Shown in pieces: positions 17,109 through 26,416 of a stretch of 33,280 nucleotides of DNA. Source of the DNA: Bacteroidales bacterium (lineage in GTDB: Bacteria; Bacteroidota; Bacteroidia; Bacteroidales; P3). The DNA lies in contig JAFUYA010000040.1 in NCBI GenBank assembly GCA_017477025.1, positions 1 to 33,280 of the forward strand, written 5' to 3'. The first letter of the stretch is position 1. Each line of letters starts with the position of its first letter. The translations under genes and the position numbers were made by a program. The notes beneath the pieces are model-generated. The model was not told the origin of the DNA. It saw only the letters and a list, made by a program, of their open reading frames with translations, and did not search any database.

Positions 17109-17762
17109 ATGAAAAAAATAGTCTGTGCCGCACTTTTGTTCTTTATTACATTGCCTGTGTTCTCACAGGATAGACATCGTGCAGGCGACCAACCGTATGA
17201 CATTTTCGTTTCCGTTCGTCCGACCTATTACATATTGCAGGACAATTTTAAAGACAATTATAAGTGGGGTGCCGGCGGAAAAATAAACCTTGAATGGTTG
17301 TATCAAGAGTTACACCTATCATGGGGTATTTCCGTGGGATACAATCGTTATCAACCCAAATGGTTGAAGTGGAACTATGTACCTACAAAACAATTATTCG
17401 TCGCTCAGGAGATTCCTATTATATTGAACCTGAATTTCTATCCGTTTGTAAACAAAGTTAAACCGTATGTAGGAATAGGATTGGCGGCCATGTGGGGAAA
17501 GTATGATTATTCTTTTTCTCAAATGAAGAATAACTATACTGACGGACTGAACACCAATTTGGACAGGTATTATTACCAAGAATTTGAAATGGAAAGCGGA
17601 TTCAAATTCGGAATAATTCCTCATATAGGTCTTATGTTTTCATTAGATCATAAGAACGGTTTTGGATTTGAAGTCGGAATGGACAGATTTTTCTCTAACG
17701 GACGTATGGAGAAACAAAATACCTTAAGCGGTACTATTTACTATACATATATTATTGATTAG
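17109..17762 (+). CDS. outer-membrane beta-barrel protein (porin-like, PorT/OmpA-barrel type)
   Basis: The 217-residue protein has a signal peptide (cut after VFSQ, residue 20) and alternating hydrophobic/aromatic strands, with GAGGKINLEWLY, LSWGISVGYNRY, KPYVGIGLAAMWG and FGIIPHIGLMFSLD, ending in an aromatic strand YYTYIID. This is the pattern of eight- to ten-strand outer-membrane barrels of Bacteroidota. No specific family can be fixed. It is co-transcribed with glnS and ends at the hairpin at 17789-17830. Confidence 0.7.
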   Translation: MKKIVCAALLFFITLPVFSQDRHRAGDQPYDIFVSVRPTYYILQDNFKDNYKWGAGGKINLEWLYQELHLSWGISVGYNRYQPKWLKWNYVPTKQLFVAQEIPIILNLNFYPFVNKVKPYVGIGLAAMWGKYDYSFSQMKNNYTDGLNTNLDRYYYQEFEMESGFKFGIIPHIGLMFSLDHKNGFGFEVGMDRFFSNGRMEKQNTLSGTIYYTYIID

Positions 17763-17788
17763 CCTTTTTAATACAACAATTTATACGC

Positions 17789-17830
17789 AACAAAAGAAGC
17801 ACGAATGTTATATTTCGTGCTTCTTTTGTT
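17789..17830. terminator. strong terminator after the barrel protein gene
   Basis: Perfect 17-bp inverted repeat (17789-17805 with 17814-17830), core GAAGCACGAA, with A-rich and T-rich ends so it can act in both directions. Confidence 0.85.
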
Positions 17831-17946
17831 ATTTAGCATAATGAACTGATATAAAACTTCAGTTAAAAACAAATACATTTTTCAAACGGATCGGGTACAT
17901 AATGCGTATGAAAGATTAAAAACATACTTACTTCTCAGACAACCGG

Positions 17947-19488
17947 CTATCTTCCCCAACTTTCTCTGTCCAAACTCCTGTAATTGATAGCTTCCGCTAT
18001 ATGACGAGTTTCTATATTCAAACAATGATCCAAATCGGCTATTGTACGGGAAACTTTCAATATTCTGTCATAAGCTCTTGCCGATAACCCCAACTTTGCC
18101 ATTGCACTTTTAACCAAATTCATTGATTGCTCACTTATCTGACAAAACTCTTTCATCAGTTTAGGTGTCATTTGTGCATTGCAGTGTATGTTCTCAATAC
18201 CGCTGAATCTTTCTTTCTGAATTTTTCGTGCCTCAATCACTCTTTGACGTATAACTTCACTTCTTTCACCAGTACGACTGTCCGACAATTCTTTAAACGG
18301 CACAGGCACTACCTCTATTTGAATATCAACTCTGTCAAGCAACGGCCCTGAAATTTTACTCATATAACGATTAACTGCACCTGCTCCGCAGGTACAAGGA
18401 ATGGTAGGGTGATTATAATATCCGCAAGGACAAGGATTCATTGCAGCCACAAGCATAAAAGAAGCCGGATACTCCGTTGTTTGCTTAGTTCGGGAAATAG
18501 TTATGACTCTTTCTTCCATCGGTTGCCGCAATACCTCTAAAACGCTGCGTTTAAATTCAGGTAATTCATCCAGAAACAATACACCGTTATGGGCTAAAGA
18601 AATCTCTCCAGGTTGAGGATAAGCTCCTCCTCCGACTAAGGCTATGTCGCTTATGGTATGGTGGGGCGAACGAAACGGACGAACACTTATTAAAGACGAA
18701 CGATGTCCTATTTTTCCTGCTACACTATGAATTTTAGTCGTTTCAAGACTTTCCTCAAGAGTTAAAGGCGGCAAAATACTCGGCAATCTTTTGGCCAGCA
18801 TTGTTTTCCCGCTCCCCGGTGCCCCTATAAGTAAAACATTGTGCGAGCCTGCAGCTGCTACCTCCATTGCCCGTTTGATATTTTCCTGCCCTTTAACGTC
18901 TGCAAAATCCAAATCGTAATTGCTAAGTCCCTTTTCAAACTCTTTTTCAATATCAACAGTTTCTCTTTGTATAGAGTCGGTGCCGTTGAAATAATTGATT
19001 ACCTGCAATATATTATCAACTCCGAGTACTTCCAACCCTTGTACTATCGCAGCTTCTTTAGCGTTGGATTTAGGCAGAATAAATCCCTTGAAACCTTCTT
19101 GTTTGGCTTGCATGGCTATAGGCAATACTCCCTTTATCGGACGTAAAGAGCCGTCCAAACCTAACTCTCCCATAATAAGGTAATCACCTAATTTGTCAGG
19201 ATTAATAATCTGTTCGCTGGCGGCAAGTATTCCTACTGCAATGGTTAAATCATAGGCACTACCTTCTTTTCTTATGTCGGCAGGAGCCATATTTATAACT
19301 ATTCTCTTCCCCGGTATCTTATATCCGTAAGAATTAAGTGCCGATGAAATCCTCTGTTGCGATTCCTTTACTGCACTATCGGGCAAACCTACCAGAAAAA
19401 AATTTATCCCCTGCTCTACCGCAACCTCCACTGTTACCGTTGTTGCAACTATCCCTTGTATTGCACTCCCGAAAGTCTTAACTAACAT
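17947..19488 (-). CDS. YifB/ComM family Mg-chelatase-like AAA+ ATPase
   Basis: The 513-residue protein has the N-terminal Lon-protease-like ChlI fold (SAIQGIVATTVTVEVAVEQG, GLPDSAVKES), an AAA+ core with Walker A GAPGSGKT (about 222-229) and Walker B LFLDE (304-308), and a Cys cluster CPCGYY...CTC (about 353-366) that may bind zinc. In Vibrio the orthologue ComM is a helicase promoting branch migration in natural transformation; the role here is inferred. It is the last gene of a four-gene minus-strand run, 17 bp after the DUF4296 gene. Confidence 0.9.
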   Translation of the reverse strand: MLVKTFGSAIQGIVATTVTVEVAVEQGINFFLVGLPDSAVKESQQRISSALNSYGYKIPGKRIVINMAPADIRKEGSAYDLTIAVGILAASEQIINPDKLGDYLIMGELGLDGSLRPIKGVLPIAMQAKQEGFKGFILPKSNAKEAAIVQGLEVLGVDNILQVINYFNGTDSIQRETVDIEKEFEKGLSNYDLDFADVKGQENIKRAMEVAAAGSHNVLLIGAPGSGKTMLAKRLPSILPPLTLEESLETTKIHSVAGKIGHRSSLISVRPFRSPHHTISDIALVGGGAYPQPGEISLAHNGVLFLDELPEFKRSVLEVLRQPMEERVITISRTKQTTEYPASFMLVAAMNPCPCGYYNHPTIPCTCGAGAVNRYMSKISGPLLDRVDIQIEVVPVPFKELSDSRTGERSEVIRQRVIEARKIQKERFSGIENIHCNAQMTPKLMKEFCQISEQSMNLVKSAMAKLGLSARAYDRILKVSRTIADLDHCLNIETRHIAEAINYRSLDRESWGR

Positions 19489-19505
19489 TATTCTACTTAT
19501 TTATA

Positions 19506-19820
19506 TTACTTTCTTTTTGCCTTGTCAAAAATATTTTTCATACGTTTTTCGTCCTGCAAATAGATTTGAAGGTCGCTTTCATACGTTTCAACCGTTGTAT
19601 TGTAATGACGACAAATACTTTGCCGATAATCCCGTCGCATTTTTTCTGTTTCCGCTGAGTCTCTGTCTGAAATCATTAACATATAATCAGCCCTTGTCAT
19701 ATCACTCATAATACTTGCCATAACATCTTCCGACAGGGTAGGCTTTATCTCCTGCGACTTATCATCAGTGCAGGAAATAAGCAGAAAAATAACTGATAAT
19801 ATACAGAAAAGATACTTCAT
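19506..19820 (-). CDS. DUF4296 family lipoprotein
   Basis: The 104-residue protein begins with a lipoprotein signal peptide and lipobox LISC (Cys17). The body is helical and charged with the pattern seen in DUF4296 proteins of Bacteroidota: a conserved N-terminal M..IM.DM..AD segment and YESDLQIYLQDEKRMKNIFDKA near the end. The function of the family is not known. It starts 3 bp after the nucleoside phosphorylase gene, so the two are co-translated or at least co-transcribed. Confidence 0.8.
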   Translation of the reverse strand: MKYLFCILSVIFLLISCTDDKSQEIKPTLSEDVMASIMSDMTRADYMLMISDRDSAETEKMRRDYRQSICRHYNTTVETYESDLQIYLQDEKRMKNIFDKAKRK

Positions 19821-19823
19821 TAA

Positions 19824-20693
19824 TTATATTCTATCCAAGACAGTTTGAATCAAACAATTCATAGAAGCGTGATAGTCCCGAGCGAATTCTCCCCTTTCTC
19901 TGTTGGCTATAACATTACATATAGTCAGCACATTATGTCCTAAATTTTTTCCCAAACAATAAAGAGAAGATGTTTCCATTTCATAGTTCGTTACTTTCAT
20001 ATCCTTATATACAAAACAAGGCAATTTATCATTGACAGTATTGTCATGCAACGGTAAGCGAATTTCTCTGCCTTGCGGACCGTAAAAGCCGGGTGCAGTA
20101 ACGGTTATTCCTTTCGGAATATCAAACGCAATCTTATGTAACAGGTTATCCGAACAACGGACGGCATACGGTGTAGGCAAAGGCGATTTCCACTGCATAA
20201 ACTCCACAAAACGTTTTTGCAATTCTTCCTCCATAATTCCCGCATTACTCTTGTAAAACCACATCATACCGTCTATTCCGATGACGTATTCCGAACATAT
20301 AAAGGAATTTATCTCCATGGAATTTTGCATTGCCCCCGTTGTTCCCAAGCGGATAAGGTTTAAAGATGTGTGAGTCGTTTTAAGAGTTCTGTTTTCAAGA
20401 TCAATATTCTTGCAAGCATCCAACTCAGTTACAACAATATCCAAATTATCTACTCCCATTCCCGTACTCATTGCCGTTATACGTTTCCCTTTGTAAGTGC
20501 CTGTATGAGAAACTATTTCACGGTTTTCTTTCTTTACCTCAACGGTGTCAAAAAAACGGCTGACGGATTCTACCCTTTTCGGATCTCCTACCAAAATCAC
20601 ATTGTCGGCTAATTCATTCGGAAAAAGCCTTATATGATACAAACTACCGTCTTCAGCAAGTGTCAGTTCCGATGCTTTAAACTGCTCTTCCAT
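19824..20693 (-). CDS. nucleoside phosphorylase, uridine phosphorylase type
   Basis: Proteins of this PNP/UDP family split nucleosides with phosphate to base and ribose 1-phosphate. The 289-residue protein shows VGDPKRVESVSRFFD (phosphate-site region), HTGTYKGKRITAMSTGMGVDN, LIRLGTTGAM and a METSSLYCLGK segment with the Met-Glu pair that contacts ribose. The Glu-Thr-Ser context is closer to uridine phosphorylases than to purine enzymes, but substrate is inference. There is no clear promoter in the 57-bp gap upstream, so it is probably read from the prenyl synthase promoter. Confidence 0.85.
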   Translation of the reverse strand: MEEQFKASELTLAEDGSLYHIRLFPNELADNVILVGDPKRVESVSRFFDTVEVKKENREIVSHTGTYKGKRITAMSTGMGVDNLDIVVTELDACKNIDLENRTLKTTHTSLNLIRLGTTGAMQNSMEINSFICSEYVIGIDGMMWFYKSNAGIMEEELQKRFVEFMQWKSPLPTPYAVRCSDNLLHKIAFDIPKGITVTAPGFYGPQGREIRLPLHDNTVNDKLPCFVYKDMKVTNYEMETSSLYCLGKNLGHNVLTICNVIANRERGEFARDYHASMNCLIQTVLDRI

Positions 20694-20750
20694 AATATTA
20701 ATAAACTATATCTCTCTACTTGTCAATATTATATTCTTTATATTCTGTCG

Positions 20751-21725
20751 TTATTTCTTTCTGTTTATCAATTCTTTTGCAAGAGTAATGAGATTGTCTT
20801 TCTGGTTTTGCTCAACATTTACTCTGTCCAAAGCATCCAAAGCCTTAATCGTATAAGATCCGATCATTTTTTCTACATCGCTTCTGACATCATATTTTTC
20901 AAACAATTCTATTACTCTTTGTTTCTTTTTTTGAAAGTCATTGGTTTTTTCCAAATACCATGTAATCAACTCACGATCATCTCCGTTATCGGCTTTTTCC
21001 ACAGCAGTAAGGAAAAGTATTGTCTTTTTGTTATCAACAATGTCGCTGCCTATTACTTTACCGAATTCATTCAAATCACTCCAACAGTCCAAAATATCAT
21101 CCTGTAATTGGAAAGCAATACCGAGATACAACCCGAATTCGCTCAAGGCATTCATATCCTCAGCTTTCGCTCCGGCCAGGATTGCACCCATTTTCAATGC
21201 AGCCGCAAGTAAGACCGATGTTTTCAAACTAATCATCGTTATGTATTCTCTTTGAGTAACATCGTTCCGTTGTTCAAAATTCATATCGTATGCCTGTCCC
21301 TCACATACCTGAATTAATACTGAAGTAAGCGTTTTAACTAACTGCGGAATTTTGTCGGTATCACATTTTAACAAATAGTCGTATGCCTTTGCATACATAA
21401 CATCGCCCGAAAGTATTGCTTTATCGGTTCCGAATTTTTGATAAACCGTCGGTTTTCCGCGTCGTAAAGGCGATTCGTCCATTATGTCATCATGCAATAA
21501 TGTAAAATTGTGTGCCAACTCTATGGCAACGGCCGCATTGTCGGTCTGTCTGTAATCCAAAGAAAACATATCCGCAGCCAACATTACCAACAAAGGACGT
21601 AATCTTTTTCCGCCCAAAGACATCGTATATTGAAACGGTTCATAAAGCACCAAAGGCTGTTTTGCAAAGTCTTGTTTTGCAAACAATTCCGTAACATATT
21701 TTTGTATTTCTTTCAATTCCGCCAT
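20751..21725 (-). CDS. polyprenyl (isoprenoid) diphosphate synthase
   Basis: This is a trans-prenyltransferase that extends allylic diphosphates with IPP, probably for the menaquinone side chain. The 324-residue protein is all-helical with GGKRLRP (substrate-binding), the first Asp-rich motif LLHDDIMDESPLRRGKPT (DDxxD 79-83), KTS..LL, and the second Asp-rich motif LQDDILD (209-213). Chain length cannot be read reliably. It is the first gene of the minus-strand run to yifB, with a -7 box at 21769-21776. Confidence 0.92.
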   Translation of the reverse strand: MAELKEIQKYVTELFAKQDFAKQPLVLYEPFQYTMSLGGKRLRPLLVMLAADMFSLDYRQTDNAAVAIELAHNFTLLHDDIMDESPLRRGKPTVYQKFGTDKAILSGDVMYAKAYDYLLKCDTDKIPQLVKTLTSVLIQVCEGQAYDMNFEQRNDVTQREYITMISLKTSVLLAAALKMGAILAGAKAEDMNALSEFGLYLGIAFQLQDDILDCWSDLNEFGKVIGSDIVDNKKTILFLTAVEKADNGDDRELITWYLEKTNDFQKKKQRVIELFEKYDVRSDVEKMIGSYTIKALDALDRVNVEQNQKDNLITLAKELINRKK

Positions 21726-21768
21726 AACAAATTCCTATTTATATCCCGTTACTTTTATCTGAAAACCG

Positions 21769-21776
21769 CAAAGTTA
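21769..21776 (-). promoter_or_regulatory. -7 box of the prenyl synthase operon
   Basis: TAACTTTG followed by CGG on the minus strand, 43 bp before the ATG at 21725. Confidence 0.65.
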
Positions 21777-21935
21777 ATATTTTTATTTGTCTTTTCTTGA
21801 AAATATTCATTTTTTCTTGCAATATCCAATACTCGTAAAACGATCTGTAAACAAAATCAAATAATCTTATTTGCAAAAAAGAACATTAAACAGTCAATCC
21901 GCAACTCTTTTTTCCGATATTTAACACTATTAAAA

Positions 21936-22015
21936 TTTTCTTAATGATTTCTGCGAAAAAGTGCGTGATTTCCGACGTTTTCTTAATGATTTTGCCGAAA
22001 ATCACGCACTTTTTT
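21936..22015 (-). terminator. pyrD terminator built from 21-bp repeat units
   Basis: AAAAAGTGCGTGATTT (21956-21971) pairs with 21998-22015 and is flanked by A/T runs, giving a terminator for the minus-strand pyrK-pyrD operon; it may work both ways. The sequence is also periodic: TTTTCTTAATGATTT occurs at 21936 and 21978, and TGATTTC-type cores at 21945, 21966 and 21987, exactly 21 bp apart. The rest of 21777-22074 holds nothing recognisable. Confidence 0.7.
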
Positions 22016-22074
22016 AATTAATTCATTTACATCGAATTAATGTAATTACAACTTCACTGCTTTTTTACCCGGAT

Positions 22075-22986
22075 TTATATCTTACCTATTAATTCCGTAA
22101 TGGAATTAAGTCTGTGCCGATCACAATAATCGGATAATCCTTCAATAATCTCTCTGCAAACGGAAGGATTTACAAAATTTGCCGTTCCGACCTCTACTGC
22201 GGATGCTCCGACAAGCATAAACTCAACAACATCCGTTGCGTTCATAATACCGCCTATACCTATTACCGGAATATCCACATTATGCGATACCTGCCAAACA
22301 CATCTCAATGCAACAGGTTTTACACACGGTCCGCTCAATCCGCCTGTTACGGTGGAAATCAAAGGTTTCTGTTTTTCGGCATCCACAGCCATAGCCAACA
22401 GCGTATTAATCAATGAAAGAGAATCCGCTCCCGCCTTTTCACACGCCCTTGCTATTTCTACAATATCGGTAACGTTGGGAGTAAGTTTTACAATCAGGTG
22501 TTTTTTATAAACACTTCTCACTTCCTTTACTACCTCTGCCGCCATATCTTTATTAACTCCGAATCCCATGCCTCCTTTTTTTACGTTCGGACAAGAGATA
22601 TTCAATTCTATTGCAGGAATCCCTTCCAGATCATTAATCATTGAAGCAACTTTACAATAGTCTTCTATGCTGGACCCGGACACATTAACAATGATATTTT
22701 CATTCTTATCCTTAATCTGCGGGTATATATTGCGGCAAAAATATTCTACTCCTTTATTCTGTAAGCCTACTGCATTAATCATTCCGCTTGGAGTTTCAGC
22801 AAGACGCGGATACGGATTGCCCTCACGTTTCTCCGCAGTAGTTCCTTTAACGATGAAACCTCCGAGTGTATTCAGATCTAAAAAATCTTCGTATTCCGTG
22901 CCGAAACCGAACGTTCCCGATGCCGTCAGTACAGGATTTTTCAAACGTAATGAACCTACAGTTGTATTCAGTCTTATATCTTCCAT
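22075..22986 (-). CDS. pyrD: dihydroorotate dehydrogenase B (NAD+), catalytic subunit
   Basis: PyrDB oxidises dihydroorotate to orotate and, with PyrK, passes electrons to NAD+. The 303-residue protein has the FMN-binding start [18 protein letters not shown] (about 16-31), [13 protein letters not shown] with the class 1 catalytic Cys132, and the barrel end IPVIGIGGI...[13 protein letters not shown] at 22986 is chosen; a GTG at 23001 would overlap the pyrK stop. Class 1B is set by the catalytic Cys and the adjacent pyrK. Confidence 0.94.
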   Translation of the reverse strand: MEDIRLNTTVGSLRLKNPVLTASGTFGFGTEYEDFLDLNTLGGFIVKGTTAEKREGNPYPRLAETPSGMINAVGLQNKGVEYFCRNIYPQIKDKNENIIVNVSGSSIEDYCKVASMINDLEGIPAIELNISCPNVKKGGMGFGVNKDMAAEVVKEVRSVYKKHLIVKLTPNVTDIVEIARACEKAGADSLSLINTLLAMAVDAEKQKPLISTVTGGLSGPCVKPVALRCVWQVSHNVDIPVIGIGGIMNATDVVEFMLVGASAVEVGTANFVNPSVCREIIEGLSDYCDRHRLNSITELIGKI

Positions 22987-22994
22987 AAATCTTT

Positions 22995-23753
22995 CTACCA
23001 CTTTAAATCATTTGCATCAAATACAGGGCCTTTTGTACATACACATACGTTTCCTTCATTTACGGTATCGGAAACACAGCATAAACATGCTCCGATTCCG
23101 CAGGCCATACGGTTTTCCAAGGAAACGTAACAAGGAATATTCTTTTTCAACGCTTCTTTATTAACGGCTTTCATCATAGGAGTAGGACCGCAGGTAAGAA
23201 TAGCAGAAAACTCCTTTTGAAGTATTGAGTTGTCCGTAACCAAACCTTTTTCTCCTGCACTGCCGTCTTCGATTGAAATATAAACATCGGCAATCGAGCT
23301 GTATTTTTCAATCAAAAACAATTGTTCTTTTGTCCTCGCTCCGATAAGCACGACAGGTCTGATTCCTCTTTCATAATACTTCTTTGCCAAGTAATAAAGC
23401 GGGGCAGTACCTACACCGCCTCCTACAAGTAACGGCCTTTTTTCTTCAACAGAGAAAGAATTACCCAAAGGAAATACAACATTAAGCACTTCACCCTCAT
23501 TAACAAGGGAAAGTTTCTCCGTTGCTTTACCGATTTTTTGCACAACTACGCTGATAGTATCGGAAGAATAATCCGCATCGTGGATACTTATCGGACGTCG
23601 TAGTAATCTGTCCGCAACATCATGTACAAGTATGTTGACAAATTGACCAGGCAGTATTTCCGGCAGGGATGTCCGACTCTTTAAAATCAGAAGAAAGTTA
23701 TTTTTATTTAAAAACTCTTTCTTCTCTATCATTAAATCCTGCTGATATTTCAT
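22995..23753 (-). CDS. pyrK: dihydroorotate dehydrogenase B, electron-transfer subunit
   Basis: PyrK carries FAD and a [2Fe-2S] cluster and links PyrD to NAD+. The 252-residue protein has the FAD motif RRPIS (52-56), the nucleotide-binding [18 protein letters not shown] (108-125) and the cluster Cys residues near 218, 223, 226 and 237-239 (CGIGACLCC...CVC). The frame is open to 23783, but the -7 box occupies 23781-23788, so ATG 23753 is the start. pyrD follows 8 bp downstream. Confidence 0.93.
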   Translation of the reverse strand: MKYQQDLMIEKKEFLNKNNFLLILKSRTSLPEILPGQFVNILVHDVADRLLRRPISIHDADYSSDTISVVVQKIGKATEKLSLVNEGEVLNVVFPLGNSFSVEEKRPLLVGGGVGTAPLYYLAKKYYERGIRPVVLIGARTKEQLFLIEKYSSIADVYISIEDGSAGEKGLVTDNSILQKEFSAILTCGPTPMMKAVNKEALKKNIPCYVSLENRMACGIGACLCCVSDTVNEGNVCVCTKGPVFDANDLKW

Positions 23754-23780
23754 ATTTGACGATTTAATTATTTGGAAACA

Positions 23781-23828
23781 CAAAATTAAATAAAAAAATT
23801 GATATGTAAAGAAAAAACGTTATTTTTG
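23781..23828. promoter_or_regulatory. divergent promoters of pyrKD and the DUF4249 gene
   Basis: On the minus strand TAATTTTG (23781-23788) serves pyrK. On the plus strand TTG (23799-23801), a 19-bp spacer and TATTTTTG (23821-23828) serve the lipoprotein gene at 23852. The two promoter regions overlap, so the operons may be affected by one regulator. Confidence 0.65.
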
Positions 23829-23851
23829 CGGTTTTAAAGTAAGTAACCGAA

Positions 23852-24841
23852 ATGAAAAAATTTATTTATCTCTTATTATTTTTGCCACTGTTTCTATTGG
23901 TTTCCTGTGAAGTGGATTTTGATCCTAATGATTCGTGGCAGGAAAGAATGATGATATATTGCTTGTTGGATCAAGATGATGACACAACTTTTGTTCGCAT
24001 TGAAAAATGTTTCTTGGGTAACGGCAATGCTTATGAATACGCAAAAAATAAAGACAGCGTTTATTATGCAAAAGATGAATTGGACGTTAAAATGTATGCG
24101 TATTCTATATGGGATACATCAAAAGTTATTGAGACGTATGATTTCCAATACACAACAAGAAAAAAAACTGACGGACAATTCTATTCCGGTGATGATTGTC
24201 CGCTGTATTGTTGTGATACAAAAGGCAAACTTTCCGTCAATAACCTGTATAAATTAGTAATTACAAATACTAAAACAGGCAAACAAGCCATAGGAAGAGT
24301 TTCATTGTTGGGTGATTACAGTATAGAAACAAATACATTTACTTTTACCGAAAGTCGGGGTTCAATGAAAATTGTATGGTCTAATCTAAGGAATTCTACA
24401 TCAAATGACAGGAGTGCAATGCCGAAACAGTTTTCCGTCAATATAAGGTTTAATTACACAGAGAACGGAGAAATAAAGAACGTGGATATACCAGTCTCTA
24501 CAAAGACGAATAACGGTATCAAATTCACTCATGAAACAAAGATTGATACGGCAACAATTATATCGTATCTGAGAGTAAAAATGAAAGACAAAAAACATAT
24601 TGCCTGGTACGGAAAAGCTCCTTTCGAGATTCGTGTCTCTGCCTGTGATTTGTCAATGTTTGATTATTTATCCGTAAATAATGCAACTCAAAACGCTCTT
24701 AACTATTCTCCTGTATACAGCAATATTGACGGCGGATTCGGTTTGTTCGCCGCAAGACGTAATCATATAAACAGAGCTTTTGAAGACAGAGAGATAGATA
24801 ATAATTTGAAAGAAAGCATGAAAACTTTATTGAATTTGTAA
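23852..24841 (+). CDS. DUF4249 family lipoprotein
   Basis: The 329-residue protein has a lipoprotein signal peptide with lipobox LVSC (Cys19), then the DUF4249-like opening FDPNDSWQERMMIYCLLDQDDDTTFVRIEKCFLG and a beta-rich body. DUF4249 proteins in Bacteroidota are surface or periplasmic lipoproteins often encoded beside a TonB-dependent receptor; none is visible here. The function is unknown. It is transcribed alone and divergently from pyrK. Confidence 0.72.
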   Translation: MKKFIYLLLFLPLFLLVSCEVDFDPNDSWQERMMIYCLLDQDDDTTFVRIEKCFLGNGNAYEYAKNKDSVYYAKDELDVKMYAYSIWDTSKVIETYDFQYTTRKKTDGQFYSGDDCPLYCCDTKGKLSVNNLYKLVITNTKTGKQAIGRVSLLGDYSIETNTFTFTESRGSMKIVWSNLRNSTSNDRSAMPKQFSVNIRFNYTENGEIKNVDIPVSTKTNNGIKFTHETKIDTATIISYLRVKMKDKKHIAWYGKAPFEIRVSACDLSMFDYLSVNNATQNALNYSPVYSNIDGGFGLFAARRNHINRAFEDREIDNNLKESMKTLLNL

Positions 24842-24861
24842 CAAGAATTGAATACAAAAAT

Positions 24862-24892
24862 TTTGCTTCCAAAAGAATTATTTGTAATTTTG
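24862..24892 (+). promoter_or_regulatory. promoter of trigger factor-ychF
   Basis: TTTG (24862-24865), 19-bp spacer, TAATTTTG (24885-24892), about 50 bp before the ATG. The -7 box is flanked by ATTTG and CAAAT, a 5-bp inverted repeat. Confidence 0.7.
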
Positions 24893-24942
24893 CAAATTCT
24901 TTTTGAGAGCAAAATTAAAACGTGTAATATTATAATATAAAG

Positions 24943-26415
24943 ATGAAAGTAAGTCAAGAAAATAACGGTGTATTAACCTTATTGGTTAAGGTAGAGTTGG
25001 AAGCTAATGACTACAAACCTGAGGTAGAAAAGCAATTAAAGGAACAAAGAAAAAAAATGACAATGCCCGGATTCCGTCCCGGACAAGTTCCTATGCCAAT
25101 GGTAAAAAAGATGTACGGCACTGCGGTAAAGGCTCAAACAATCGAGCAGGTTATGTCCGATAGTCTTTATAGATATATTGAGGATAACAAAATTAAAGTT
25201 TTAGGTTCTCCGCTTGCTAACGACGATAAGACTCCTAAAGCAGACTTTGAGAAAGACGACAATTTTACATTCTATTTTGACGTTGCTCAACAGCCTGAAT
25301 TTGATTTGGATTTGAACAAACACTCCGCTACTTTGTATGAAATAGAGCCTACAAAGGAAATGTTGGACAAGTTTATTGAAGATACTTGTATGCGTTTCGG
25401 AAAAGTTGAAAGTCCTGAAACAATAGGTGAAAAGGATATGGCATACGGTCATTTGGTTGAGTTGAATGAAGATGGCGAACCGAAAGAAGGCGGAGTTGAT
25501 ATAAATACTACATTATACATTGAACGTATTGCGTTAAAGACAATCAAGGACAAATTCCTGAATAAGAAAAAAGACGACACTATTACTTTCAAACCGTCTA
25601 AAGCTTTGAAAGATCCTTCTCAATTGGCTACATTCTTACGTAAGAAACAGGAAGAAGCAAAGGAATTCTCTGCTGATTGCAAATTCACTGTTTCAAGTAT
25701 TCAACGTATGACGCCTGCCGAGTTAAACGAAGATTTATTTAATAAAGTTTATAAGGATAAAGGAATCAAGGATGAGAAATCTTTCCGTGAGGAGGCTAAA
25801 AAAGATTTGATGAATGCTTACAAACGCGAAAGCGACAACTATTTCTTGAACAAAACAAGTGAAGAATTGGTAAAGAATGTTAAATTCGATTTACCTGTTG
25901 AATTCTTAAAACGTTGGCTTATTGCTACTTCTCAAAGTGAGCAGGCAAAACAGGATATTGAGAATAAGTTTGACAAATATTTGGACGGTATTCGTTGGCA
26001 GATACTGGAAACGAAGATTGCCGAAGACAATAATGTAAAGGTTATTGACGAAGATGTTGTCAATTATTACAAGACGGAGTTACTTCCTTCTTATTTCCCT
26101 GCAATGCCTGACGAAACGGAAGAACAGAAAAAGGAAAGAGAAGAACATTTGGACTCTGTTGCTCACAATATGTTAAGAGAACAAGAGCAAACAAAACAAG
26201 TTTATAACTATTTGTTTGATAAACAGATTTCCGATGCTTTGAAACAGAAAATGAATATTGAAGTAAAGAAAGTCAATATGGATGATTTCATCAAAGAAGT
26301 AACACCTAATTCGGATGAAACCACTCCTGCAAAAGAAGAAAAGAAAGTTTCAAAGAAAAAATCCTTAAAAGCAGAGAAAAAAGAGGAAGTTAACGAAGAA
26401 CCTTCATTATTCTAA
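24943..26415 (+). CDS. tig: trigger factor
   Basis: Trigger factor is the ribosome-bound chaperone that receives nascent chains at the exit tunnel. The 490-residue protein has the N-terminal ribosome-binding domain with signature GFRPGQVP (43-50), a middle FKBP-type domain that looks degenerate (about 140-240, without a clear proline-isomerase active site) and a long helical C-terminal domain. It is longer than the E. coli protein because of a Lys/Glu-rich tail (about 455-490). ychF starts one base after its stop region. Confidence 0.93.
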   Translation: MKVSQENNGVLTLLVKVELEANDYKPEVEKQLKEQRKKMTMPGFRPGQVPMPMVKKMYGTAVKAQTIEQVMSDSLYRYIEDNKIKVLGSPLANDDKTPKADFEKDDNFTFYFDVAQQPEFDLDLNKHSATLYEIEPTKEMLDKFIEDTCMRFGKVESPETIGEKDMAYGHLVELNEDGEPKEGGVDINTTLYIERIALKTIKDKFLNKKKDDTITFKPSKALKDPSQLATFLRKKQEEAKEFSADCKFTVSSIQRMTPAELNEDLFNKVYKDKGIKDEKSFREEAKKDLMNAYKRESDNYFLNKTSEELVKNVKFDLPVEFLKRWLIATSQSEQAKQDIENKFDKYLDGIRWQILETKIAEDNNVKVIDEDVVNYYKTELLPSYFPAMPDETEEQKKEREEHLDSVAHNMLREQEQTKQVYNYLFDKQISDALKQKMNIEVKKVNMDDFIKEVTPNSDETTPAKEEKKVSKKKSLKAEKKEEVNEEPSLF

Positions 26416-26416
26416 T

